A stretch of DNA of 64,000 bases, from the NCBI GenBank assembly GCA_040220895.1, contig JAVJVY010000020.1, positions 186,001-250,000 on the forward strand, read 5' to 3'. Made by a program: the position numbers and the translations under genes. This stretch comes from UBA11591 sp040220895. GTDB taxonomy: Bacteria > Bacteroidota > Bacteroidia > Flavobacteriales_E > Vicingaceae. Shown here piece after piece: positions 52,588 through 60,131 of the stretch (its first letter is position 1; each line of letters begins with the position of its first letter). The notes beneath the pieces were generated by a model, which saw only the letters and a list, made by a program, of their open reading frames with translations, was not told the origin of the DNA and made no database searches.

Positions 52588-53117
52588 CGTAGATCAACAC
52601 TTCCGAACACGGCATTCGCTTTGACATAAAGGTTCTTTGTCGGATTTTCACCCTTACTAAAACTCTTTTTGGTATCGCCAAAACTCACCATTTCTCCTTC
52701 GCTTGTTCTTACTGAACCAAAAGCGCTGCTGGCCTTTAGACGCACATTTACGTTATCAGGCAGATTAAGTTTTATGCTTCCGAACACCGAATTCACCTCT
52801 ACTTCCAGATCATCGTTTATAATTACGGCCTGGCTCAAATCAACGTATTGACTGCCAAAAACAGCATTGTATTCAAGGTTTTCGCTGATCGATTCCACCC
52901 GTACTTTTTGTGATCCGAAAATGGTGGATTCCTCATTCCCCTTGTCACCAAGCTGGAATCCAAAGCTTCCAAAAAGCAGCCTAAAGCCGAAATAGATGAT
53001 CACCAGGGCAATAAATACCTTAAAAAACGGGAAATTGATCTTGAAAACGGCGTTTAAAATGATCGAAAGACCAATAAGAATAATTAGTCCCCCCCAAAAA
53101 ATTCTTGAATCAAACAT
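52584..53117 (-). CDS. Membrane protein with repeated FGS beta-strand motif (LiaF-like)
   Basis: 177 residues. Two close hydrophobic segments (about 5-50) are followed by a C-terminal domain with five FGS repeats, each before a short strand: TIFGSQKV, AVFGSQYVDL, SVFGSIKLNL, SAFGSVRT, and AVFGSVDL. Spacing is about 18-30 residues. This matches the LiaF/DUF2154-type cell-wall stress domain family, which forms a beta-helix. Role here unknown; it is single on its strand. Confidence 0.72.
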   Translation of the reverse strand: MFDSRIFWGGLIILIGLSIILNAVFKINFPFFKVFIALVIIYFGFRLLFGSFGFQLGDKGNEESTIFGSQKVRVESISENLEYNAVFGSQYVDLSQAVIINDDLEVEVNSVFGSIKLNLPDNVNVRLKASSAFGSVRTSEGEMVSFGDTKKSFSKGENPTKNLYVKANAVFGSVDLR

Positions 53118-53233
53118 GGCATATTTTGCGTTAAATGTAGCGATTCATTGGCATCATGGCAAGGCCTACCGGGCTTTATTAGGACAGGATTAAGAATTTC
53201 TGTTATTACATTAAAGTCAACACAGGTTAAAAA

Positions 53234-53566
53234 TCAGAATGGAAGATCGTCTTCCTCGTGGGCCGGAGCATCAATGAATGAAGCATTGTCCTCCTGGACA
53301 GAACTGCCTTTTTCCACTTTCCAGGCTTTGACATCGGTATACCACCGACCGTTATACTCCCTGCTTTCGACGTCGATCATAGCCTTGACCTCCTCTCCTT
53401 CCTGAAGGTTGCTTTCATCAATGCGATCACCCCATAGAGTGATGCACACTTTTTTCGGGTATTGGCCCGGGGTCTCAAGAATAAACTCCTGTTTGCGCCA
53501 TTCTCCGTTTTTGCCAGTTCCAGTTGCCAGTGGTAGAATTTGAAGAACTTTTCCGTTTATTTCCAT
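53234..53566 (-). CDS. DUF3127 OB-fold protein with SSB-like acidic tail
   Basis: 110 residues from ATG 53566. A small OB fold of the DUF3127 type: KVLQILPLATGTGKNGEWRK and RWYTDVKAWKVEK. It ends in APAHEEDDLPF, a tail resembling the DDDIPF tip by which SSBs recruit partners. Such a tail suggests it joins DNA-repair or replication complexes. Its role is not proven. Compare the tail-less SSB at 27660-27989. Confidence 0.8.
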   Translation of the reverse strand: MEINGKVLQILPLATGTGKNGEWRKQEFILETPGQYPKKVCITLWGDRIDESNLQEGEEVKAMIDVESREYNGRWYTDVKAWKVEKGSSVQEDNASFIDAPAHEEDDLPF

Positions 53567-53732
53567 GCGTCGAATTTTATGACCAAAATAGGAAATTGAC
53601 ATCCGGATGGGGCCAAAAAGTTTTCAAGATTATTAACAATAATAATATCAATTACTCAAGGATTTCATTCAGCCCTTCATTCATGTAAGATTCTTGTATA
53701 AATTAGGGGCGTTATTCCCAAAAAGATATAGC

Positions 53733-54089
53733 GTGCAAAAAGCAGAGCAAGGCAGTTTTAAAATTCGCAATCGCATCTGGATTGAAGGCGAAAGTGGCAC
53801 ATTCTTAGGCAATGGTCGGGTTAGTTTGCTGGAAATTATTAGTAAAACAGGATCAATAAATAAGGCCGCCAAGGAGCTTAAAATGTCATATCGAAAAGCC
53901 TGGTCCATGCTTGAATCGATGAACAGTCAATCTGCTCAACCACTCATCATAAAAAGTGCCGGAGGGGACGGAGGAGGCGGTACGATAGTAACTGATGAAG
54001 GGTTAAAAGCCATCGCTCAATTTAAGACTTTGGACAATAAATGCCGTGAATTTCTAAACAAGGAACTTGAAAACATGGAATTTCAATGA
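53733..54089 (+). CDS. ModE-like winged-helix regulator, first of the molybdenum cofactor operon
   Basis: 118 residues from GTG 53733; a TTG at 53694 is the only earlier start. The fold is a winged helix: GRVSLLEIISKTGSINKAAK, then ELKMSYRKAWSMLESMN, then a glycine-rich wing (SAGGDGGGGTIVTDEG). This is the DNA-binding half of ModE; the molybdate-binding TOBE domains are missing. It may bind DNA with or without an effector. It overlaps the next gene by four bases. Confidence 0.82.
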   Translation: MQKAEQGSFKIRNRIWIEGESGTFLGNGRVSLLEIISKTGSINKAAKELKMSYRKAWSMLESMNSQSAQPLIIKSAGGDGGGGTIVTDEGLKAIAQFKTLDNKCREFLNKELENMEFQ

Positions 54090-54823
54090 GTATTGATTTA
54101 CACTGGACATTTTACATACTCCTTGCTTTGGCGTCATTTATCTATTCAAGTGTTGGTCATGGCGGTGCCAGCGCATACCTGGCTCTATTAGCCTTATTTG
54201 GTGCAGATATGTTAATAATGAAACCCATCGCCTTAACTCTGAATCTATTTGTCGCTGGGACGTCGTTTATAATTTTTCAGCGTTCGGGATATTTTAGTTG
54301 GAATCGCTGTTATCCTTTCCTGATAACATCTGTGCCCGCAGCTTTCATCGGGGGTTATTACAGTCTTGACTCAGATATCTACAAAGTAATTCTTGGACTT
54401 TTTATGTTTTTTTCGGTCATCCGATTGATGGGATGGGTGGGAAAAGAACGAAACGAAAAAAAGGATGCATCAATTATATTGTCCCTGTTGATAGGTGCAG
54501 TTATTGGCCTTATATCAGGCATGCTCGGCATTGGAGGTGGGATAATACTAAGCCCCCTCATTTTAATGTTAGCTTGGGCGAACATGAAAGAAACTGCCGC
54601 AATATCTTCAATCTTTATCCTGATCAATTCATTTGCAGGTCTTTTAGGGTACCTTACTGCAGGTTCAACCCTTCCATCCCATTTACTTTTTTTAATCCCT
54701 TTGGTGTTGACTGGAGCCTGGTTTGGGGCAAAGATGGGCAGCTTGAAACTTAGCAACAAAAGGCTTGAAAAGTTATTGGCAGCCGTCTTGTTTACGGCAG
54801 GTGTAAAATTGGTTTTCCTATGA
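54086..54823 (+). CDS. TauE/SafE family anion transporter
   Basis: 245 residues. About eight membrane segments. The two TauE/SafE signatures are SVGHGGASAYLALLAL and GMLGIGGGIILSPLIL. Family members move sulfite, sulfoacetate or related anions. In this operon it may carry molybdate or a sulfur compound for molybdopterin; neither is proven. It is joined by four-base overlaps to modE-like and mobA. Confidence 0.85.
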   Translation: MSIDLHWTFYILLALASFIYSSVGHGGASAYLALLALFGADMLIMKPIALTLNLFVAGTSFIIFQRSGYFSWNRCYPFLITSVPAAFIGGYYSLDSDIYKVILGLFMFFSVIRLMGWVGKERNEKKDASIILSLLIGAVIGLISGMLGIGGGIILSPLILMLAWANMKETAAISSIFILINSFAGLLGYLTAGSTLPSHLLFLIPLVLTGAWFGAKMGSLKLSNKRLEKLLAAVLFTAGVKLVFL

Positions 54824-55392
54824 ATAGAATAAACGGAATTATACTGGCCGGAGGACAAAGTAGTAGAATGGGGAGAGAAAAAGGCCTTTTGACGATCGGC
54901 AACCAAACCTTCCTTCAACGTTTGATCGACACGCTGAAACCAATAGCCGATAACGTATTGGTAATAGGTCAGTCTAATTACCCCAAACAGGAGGCCGTCT
55001 TGGAATTTCCAGATGAGATCCCTGGAAAGGGACCGGCGGGTGGCATCTATACTGCACTTCTGCGAAGTGATAAAGAGCTGAATTTTATTCTGAGCTGTGA
55101 TACCCCTCTGGTATCCACAAAACTCATCTCTGACATGGTACTTAAATTTGGTGAAGAATCAGCCATGATTTGTCGCTCAGAGCAATCTATTCATCCATTG
55201 TGTGGAATATATCGAAAGTCATGTACCGGGTTTTTTAAAACTCAAATATCGAATGGTGAACTTAAAATGAGTCGCATACTTGAAGGCTTGAGGGTGACTT
55301 ATTACGATTTAACGGGTAAAAATGAATACCAACTAACAAACATCAATACACCCATGGATTATCAAAATTTGATTAATGAATATTCAGGTTAA
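54820..55392 (+). CDS. mobA: Molybdenum cofactor guanylyltransferase MobA
   Basis: 190 residues. Signature GIILAGGQSSRMGREKG at the N-terminus, FPDEIPGKGPAGGIYTAL, and ILSCDTPLVS. It attaches GMP from GTP to molybdopterin to make the bis-MGD cofactor of DMSO-reductase-type enzymes, hinting that such an enzyme exists elsewhere in the genome. The gene overlaps moaD by 17 bases. Confidence 0.92.
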   Translation: MNRINGIILAGGQSSRMGREKGLLTIGNQTFLQRLIDTLKPIADNVLVIGQSNYPKQEAVLEFPDEIPGKGPAGGIYTALLRSDKELNFILSCDTPLVSTKLISDMVLKFGEESAMICRSEQSIHPLCGIYRKSCTGFFKTQISNGELKMSRILEGLRVTYYDLTGKNEYQLTNINTPMDYQNLINEYSG

Positions 55393-55615
55393 ATATTTCG
55401 GTCAACTGGCAGAAATTGCAGGTAAAGCCGAAGAAACAATCTCACTGGAAAGTGGTGCTAATATCGAATGGGTTAAAAATATGCTCCTTCAAAAGTATTC
55501 CTTGCAAAAGGCTTTCTTTCGAATTGCTTTGAATAGTAAAATTTCAGAGGATGAAAACTTGGAAATAACGGACGGAGATGAATTGGCCTTCTTTCCTCCT
55601 TTCGCAGGAGGTTAA
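55376..55615 (+). CDS. moaD: Molybdopterin synthase small subunit MoaD
   Basis: 79 residues. The beta-grasp sulfur carrier ends with FFPPFAGG, where the C-terminal glycine pair is the site that becomes a thiocarboxylate. The start lies inside mobA, with a 17-base overlap. It works with MoaE, four genes downstream region, and is charged by the MoeB-like protein next in line. Confidence 0.93.
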   Translation: MNIQVKYFGQLAEIAGKAEETISLESGANIEWVKNMLLQKYSLQKAFFRIALNSKISEDENLEITDGDELAFFPPFAGG

Positions 55616-55623
55616 AAAATATA

Positions 55624-56694
55624 TTGATGAACAGATACCTCAGGCAGGAGGCCCTGCCCTATTTTGGTAAAGAAAAGCAAGTCCTTGTAGGCACTGCGAA
55701 GGTCTTGATTATCGGCGCAGGTGGGCTAGGATGTCCCGCGGCCCTTTATCTGGCAGGTGCTGGGGTGGGAAAATTAATAATAGCAGACAGTGATTTCGTG
55801 CACATTAGCAACCTCCACCGCCAGACAATTTTTAAGGAATCCCAACTGGGCAGTTCAAAAGCCGAGGCTCTTTGTAAGCACCTGCGGTCGCTAAATTCTG
55901 AAATATCCATTGAATCGATTGAGAGCGACATCGATTATTCAAATGTCAGGGAAATTATTGCTTCTGTAGATATAGTACTTGACTGCACCGACAATTTACC
56001 GAGCCGCTATTTGATAAACGATGCTTGTACCATTCTAGAAAAACCCTTTGTCTCAGCCTCGATCTTCAGACACGAAGGTCAAATTGGTACGTTTAATTAC
56101 CATGGTAGTGGCACTTACCGTTGCTTGTTTCCCAGCATTGATTCGCACGTTCCCTCATGTGAAGATGTCGGCGTTCTTGGACCATTAACCGGTATACTCG
56201 GATCATTTCAAGCAAATGAAGCGATTAAAATTATAACTGGAATTGGAGATGTTATAAAAGATAAAATATTATTAATCAATATATTAAATAATACTACCTC
56301 AAGTATTGCATACCTCAAGAATGAAACAGCCATTCACGCTGTACTCGAGGACGGTCTCAAGTCACATCGCCCCACTAATGAATTAGGTGCCTGCGAAATA
56401 GACCTTGACGAACTCACTAATATTGATAAAGGCCATTTATTCTATTTCGATGTCCGCGAGGAAAATGAAAAAATGCAAAGGTCATTTTCAAATGCATTCT
56501 TCATGCCATTATCTCGCATTGATCCAGGGAAAATACAAGTTCCAAAAGAGGCCGGAATCGTCTGTTTTTGTCATTCTGGAATTCGAAGTCAGCAGGCCGC
56601 TAAATTGCTGCGTTGGTATGGATGGAAACATGTGCGTTCGTTTACAGGAAGCATGGATGATCTGGCTCGCAATAACCTTATTTTGGAAAATTGA
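55624..56694 (+). CDS. moeB: MoeB-like E1 enzyme with C-terminal rhodanese domain
   Basis: 356 residues. E1 part: VLIIGAGGLGCPAALYLAGA, DSDFVHISNLHRQTIF, and YRCLFPSIDSHVPSCEDVG. Rhodanese part (about 265-355): FYFDVREENE and CFCHSGIRSQQAAKLL, with the persulfide cysteine before HSGIRS. It adenylates MoaD and passes sulfur from the rhodanese cysteine. The CxxC zinc pairs of E. coli MoeB are absent: the first reads GTYRCL with one cysteine, and no second pair is seen. ATG 55627 is also possible. Confidence 0.88.
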   Translation: MMNRYLRQEALPYFGKEKQVLVGTAKVLIIGAGGLGCPAALYLAGAGVGKLIIADSDFVHISNLHRQTIFKESQLGSSKAEALCKHLRSLNSEISIESIESDIDYSNVREIIASVDIVLDCTDNLPSRYLINDACTILEKPFVSASIFRHEGQIGTFNYHGSGTYRCLFPSIDSHVPSCEDVGVLGPLTGILGSFQANEAIKIITGIGDVIKDKILLINILNNTTSSIAYLKNETAIHAVLEDGLKSHRPTNELGACEIDLDELTNIDKGHLFYFDVREENEKMQRSFSNAFFMPLSRIDPGKIQVPKEAGIVCFCHSGIRSQQAAKLLRWYGWKHVRSFTGSMDDLARNNLILEN

Positions 56695-56701
56695 AGTATA
56701 A

Positions 56702-57139
56702 ATGAAAAAAGAAAAGGATATATTCATCGAAGGGCCAATCGAGCCATCGTTCATCGCGAATTCCATTGAAAAACACCGGAGTAAACACGAAATAGGCGCT
56801 CACGACATCTTTTTGGGCCAAGTACGGGCTGACTTCCATGAAAAGCAGACCGTTTCAGCCATTGAGTATACAGCCCACCAACAAGTTGCAAATACAATGG
56901 CATCGGAGATCAGAGAAAAAGCCTTTGAAAAATTTGGCATAAGCTGTATGCATATTCACCATAGCCTAGGCAAGATCGCCACTGGAGAACTTTGCCTCTT
57001 TGTTTTTGCTTCTTCTCCTCACAGAGATGAGTGTAGAAAAGCCGTTTCATGGTTAGTTGAGGAAGTAAAACAGAAACTCCCAATTTTTGGAAAGGTGATT
57101 CTTGACAATAACGAACACCAGTGGAAAGTAAACACCTGA
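56702..57139 (+). CDS. moaE: Molybdopterin synthase large subunit MoaE
   Basis: 145 residues. HDIFLGQVRADF, IEYTAHQQVANTM, IHHSLGKIATGELCLFVFA, and the catalytic lysines in KQKLPIFGKVI. MoaE with MoaD adds two sulfurs to cyclic pyranopterin monophosphate to give molybdopterin. It starts seven bases after moeB and ends three before moaCB. Confidence 0.93.
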   Translation: MKKEKDIFIEGPIEPSFIANSIEKHRSKHEIGAHDIFLGQVRADFHEKQTVSAIEYTAHQQVANTMASEIREKAFEKFGISCMHIHHSLGKIATGELCLFVFASSPHRDECRKAVSWLVEEVKQKLPIFGKVILDNNEHQWKVNT

Positions 57140-57142
57140 GAA

Positions 57143-58057
57143 ATGATCGACATCACACATAAAACTAATACACTCAGAGAGGCCGCCGCTTCTGTACTTC
57201 TGAAAGTCAGCTCCAAAAAGACTATTGAAGCAATAAAAAAGAATGAGGTACCAAAGGGAAATGTGCTAGAAGCAGCCAGGACTGCAGGACTATTAGGTGT
57301 AAAACTTACCCCGAACATTATCCCGGATTGCCATGTGATACCCATTGAGAGTGCTGTAGTGGAATTCCAATTGGACGAACGACAAATCAAGATAACAATG
57401 AGGATCAAGACCATTTATAAAACTGGTGTTGAAGTTGAGGCCATGCATGGCGCAAGTGTGGTCGCCCTGACCATGTACGACATGCTCAAACCCATTGATA
57501 AAGGAATTGAAATCACCGATCTTAAGTTGGAAAGTAAAACCGGAGGCAAAAGTGATTATGTAGATAGATTCAAGGATAAAATCACAGCAATTGTAATTGT
57601 CTGTTCAGATACCGTTGCCTCCGGGCAAAAAGAAGATCGCGCCGGCAAGACTATTCTGAGTAAACTGGCCCTGCACGATGTGAACGACACAGAATACACA
57701 GTCATTCCGGATGAAAGCAAGGAAATTATCCGTGTATTGCAAGATGCCACAGAACGCGGAATTGACCTGATCATATTTACAGGAGGAACCGGTCTTTCAA
57801 AGCGCGATGTTACACCAGAAAGTATCGAGAAATTGCTCGATCGAAGAATTCCAGGAATTGAAGAAAGCATTCGAAGGTATGGTCAGGAACGCATGCCTTA
57901 CGCCATGTTATCACGAAGCCTTGCCGGAATCAAAAATAAAAGCCTTGTTCTCTCCTTGCCCGGATCAACAAAAGGAGCCGCAGAATCGATGGACGCCGTT
58001 TTTCCTCATGTCCTTCATGTCTTTGGCATTTTATCGGGAAAACGACATGAAAAATAA
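57143..58057 (+). CDS. moaCB: MoaC-MoaB/MogA fusion
   Basis: 304 residues. The N-terminal MoaC half (about 1-155) has GLLGVKLTPNIIPDCHVIP and VEVEAMHGASVVALTMYDM and closes with KTGGKSD. The C-terminal MoaB/MogA half (about 165-300) has VCSDTVASGQKEDRAG, FTGGTGLSKRDVTPE, and SLPGSTKGAAES. MoaC makes cyclic pyranopterin monophosphate from the MoaA product; MogA/MoaB adenylates molybdopterin. Fusing an early and a late step is known in several lineages. moaA is not in the window. Confidence 0.92.
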   Translation: MIDITHKTNTLREAAASVLLKVSSKKTIEAIKKNEVPKGNVLEAARTAGLLGVKLTPNIIPDCHVIPIESAVVEFQLDERQIKITMRIKTIYKTGVEVEAMHGASVVALTMYDMLKPIDKGIEITDLKLESKTGGKSDYVDRFKDKITAIVIVCSDTVASGQKEDRAGKTILSKLALHDVNDTEYTVIPDESKEIIRVLQDATERGIDLIIFTGGTGLSKRDVTPESIEKLLDRRIPGIEESIRRYGQERMPYAMLSRSLAGIKNKSLVLSLPGSTKGAAESMDAVFPHVLHVFGILSGKRHEK

Positions 58058-58069
58058 AAAATAGGTACC

Positions 58070-58438
58070 ATGAATACGATTGTAACAATTATAGCCATCG
58101 TCATCTTGTCGATTGGAATTAGCATTATAATCCATCCTTACATGCTTAAAGGCATGCTTCATCATTTCTTGCTTAAAAAATGGCTGTGGCCTGTAAGTGT
58201 TTTGCGCGTTGGTATAGGTTTACTGTTGGTGTACACTTCAGGGCAAACCAGTTTTCCGGTGTTTGTTGGCATATTTGGCTATGCTCTGATTCTTGCCGGG
58301 TTGAGCGTTCCTCTCCTCGGTTCACATAGGGTCGATTCCATGGCTATATGGTGGTTGAATCAAAAAGACTATATGATCAGGTTGTGGGGCCTAATAGCAT
58401 TATTTTTGGGGATAACCCTGGCGATGGCAGTCAATTGA
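58070..58438 (+). CDS. Small membrane protein closing the molybdenum operon
   Basis: 122 residues. Four hydrophobic segments (about 4-24, 39-58, 63-83 and 102-119). No signature motif is recognised. It is 12 bases after moaCB, so probably in the same transcript. Its role, in molybdenum or otherwise, is unknown. Confidence 0.65.
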   Translation: MNTIVTIIAIVILSIGISIIIHPYMLKGMLHHFLLKKWLWPVSVLRVGIGLLLVYTSGQTSFPVFVGIFGYALILAGLSVPLLGSHRVDSMAIWWLNQKDYMIRLWGLIALFLGITLAMAVN

Positions 58439-58441
58439 AAG

Positions 58442-59011
58442 TTAAAATCGCTTTCCTAGACTTATTCCGAAGGTAAATGTGGCGTATTTATCTGCAATTT
58501 GATCAAGAGCAATTTCGGGAGAAACGTCAAACTTGTTCCCTACATCGATAATGTAGGAAGCTCCAACCTTAAAAATGGAAAAATTTTGGCTGGATGTAAG
58601 CTCGTAACCGGGTCCTGCAAAGATAACTAATGGTTTCACGGGTTGAACCATTACGAAAACAGAAACGACATATATAAACGAACGATTGATGACCTCAGAA
58701 TTGGACTTTTGAATGACATAATTTTGTAATTCAATCTCATTTGCAATACCTATACCTAACCAGGCGTTTATTCCCCTTTCATATTCCAAGCCATAGGTAG
58801 GCACGAAAAGTATCTCCTTTGAGGAATGGTCTATACTGGTTGGTACCAGTGTAGTGCCGGTAAAAAATGCAAGCCTGTTATGATGTGTTTTATGCCATTC
58901 CTCCTCTCCCTCTCTCAAAGTCGGGTGTTGCGCAGATGCCAGGTGTACTATCCCAAAAGTTAAAAACAAGAAAAGCCCGCGATATATGCAATTCTTTATT
59001 GAAAATTTCAT
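58442..59011 (-). CDS. Secreted beta-barrel-like hypothetical protein
   Basis: 189 residues. Signal peptide (GLFLFLTFGIVHLASAQ). Strand-like sequence with VFVMVQPVKPLVIFAGPGYE and FGISLGKRF; it ends in phenylalanine, like outer-membrane barrel proteins. Probably a small outer-membrane barrel. No substrate known. It is convergent with the molybdenum operon. Confidence 0.65.
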   Translation of the reverse strand: MKFSIKNCIYRGLFLFLTFGIVHLASAQHPTLREGEEEWHKTHHNRLAFFTGTTLVPTSIDHSSKEILFVPTYGLEYERGINAWLGIGIANEIELQNYVIQKSNSEVINRSFIYVVSVFVMVQPVKPLVIFAGPGYELTSSQNFSIFKVGASYIIDVGNKFDVSPEIALDQIADKYATFTFGISLGKRF

Positions 59012-59105
59012 CCATTACCAAGGAATGGAAAAAAAATGGCTGATAAAATATCATTTAACAGTAATGGGTATGAGATTTATCAATACGCCGTGCAATTTCC
59101 TGCTT

Positions 59106-60008
59106 TTAATAGTAAGCGGGTTGATTAGCCGATAGTTGAAGGTAGGGTTTCACTTTTTTAATCGATTGACCTTCCTTAAAAAGGTATGGAGTTTCGTCGT
59201 TTTGTATCATGGGGTAATGGGGATTTTCGCTTGTTACAATCAGCGGTAATAAACCGTCGTGCATTAACTTATTTTGTAATAAATGTCGGATTCGCTCGTG
59301 GTCAACCCCTGCCCCTGCTCTGACTACCTGCTGGTAGGAGCCCAGCGCATCCAATCGAAGTGATAATATGCCATGCGAATAATGCCCATAGGTTGCCTCA
59401 ATTGGATCGCGATAACCGTCTCGTGATGGATAGTCCGGGTCTTTAACTTTCGGAGCATCCACAGACTTACCGGTCCAAAGTGTATTATTCAATCCAAGCA
59501 GCATGCTGTCAACTTGATAGCTAAAGGAGAAGCCACCGGTGCGGTATTTATCATCTATCTGGTTAAGACCTAGTGCATCATTAAACAAGGAAAACTGAAA
59601 AGCGTCAATATTTACGTGAATAGCGCCTGCGGTCTGGCTGGTCTTATTTCCGGATAGAAAAAGGTAAAACGTGTATCCCGAACTGTTTAAGAAAGGCGAC
59701 ATGTTGCTGTATTCGTTAAAAAAGAATTTTTTTCTTCTGGCCCTGCCCCAATGTCCCTGAATGCCCAATATTCCGATTGCCTCCATATGCTGACCCCGAG
59801 GACCTAGATTTCGAAAATTGTAGTGAACGTGAAGTGCCGAATTCACTTCCATGAAGTTATTATAACCGTAAAGCCCTATCATTAATCCGATTCGTTGAAT
59901 ATGGGTTCCAAGGCTTATATCGATTCCAATTTTTCCTCCATTGTCAAACTGAGCATGAACAAAAAAGAAATAGCAAGATGCCAGAATAAGAAGCCAGACC
60001 TTAAGCAT
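59106..60008 (-). CDS. Secreted protein resembling polymorphic toxin type 23 domain proteins
   Basis: 300 residues with a signal peptide (LKVWLLILASCYFFFVHAQ). The body is strand-rich, with IGIDISLGTHIQRIGL, then LNNTLWTGKSVDAPK and YPSRDGYRDPIEATYGHYS, which fits my memory of the type 23 (Ntox23) family, often found as single secreted proteins in Bacteroidota. No immunity gene, Rhs core or secretion partner is nearby. So toxin activity is a hypothesis. Otherwise it may be an outer-membrane or matrix protein. Confidence 0.5.
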   Translation of the reverse strand: MLKVWLLILASCYFFFVHAQFDNGGKIGIDISLGTHIQRIGLMIGLYGYNNFMEVNSALHVHYNFRNLGPRGQHMEAIGILGIQGHWGRARRKKFFFNEYSNMSPFLNSSGYTFYLFLSGNKTSQTAGAIHVNIDAFQFSLFNDALGLNQIDDKYRTGGFSFSYQVDSMLLGLNNTLWTGKSVDAPKVKDPDYPSRDGYRDPIEATYGHYSHGILSLRLDALGSYQQVVRAGAGVDHERIRHLLQNKLMHDGLLPLIVTSENPHYPMIQNDETPYLFKEGQSIKKVKPYLQLSANQPAYY

Positions 60009-60131
60009 TTGTTAAAGAAACGATTTAATTGCAGGTTGAACTTTGCGGTGTAACGATCATTTTTTAGCTGTCCAATATATTCACAGAACTTAACACTTTC
60101 ACTACATGCCTTTGACTAATTTCGCCGTGCA

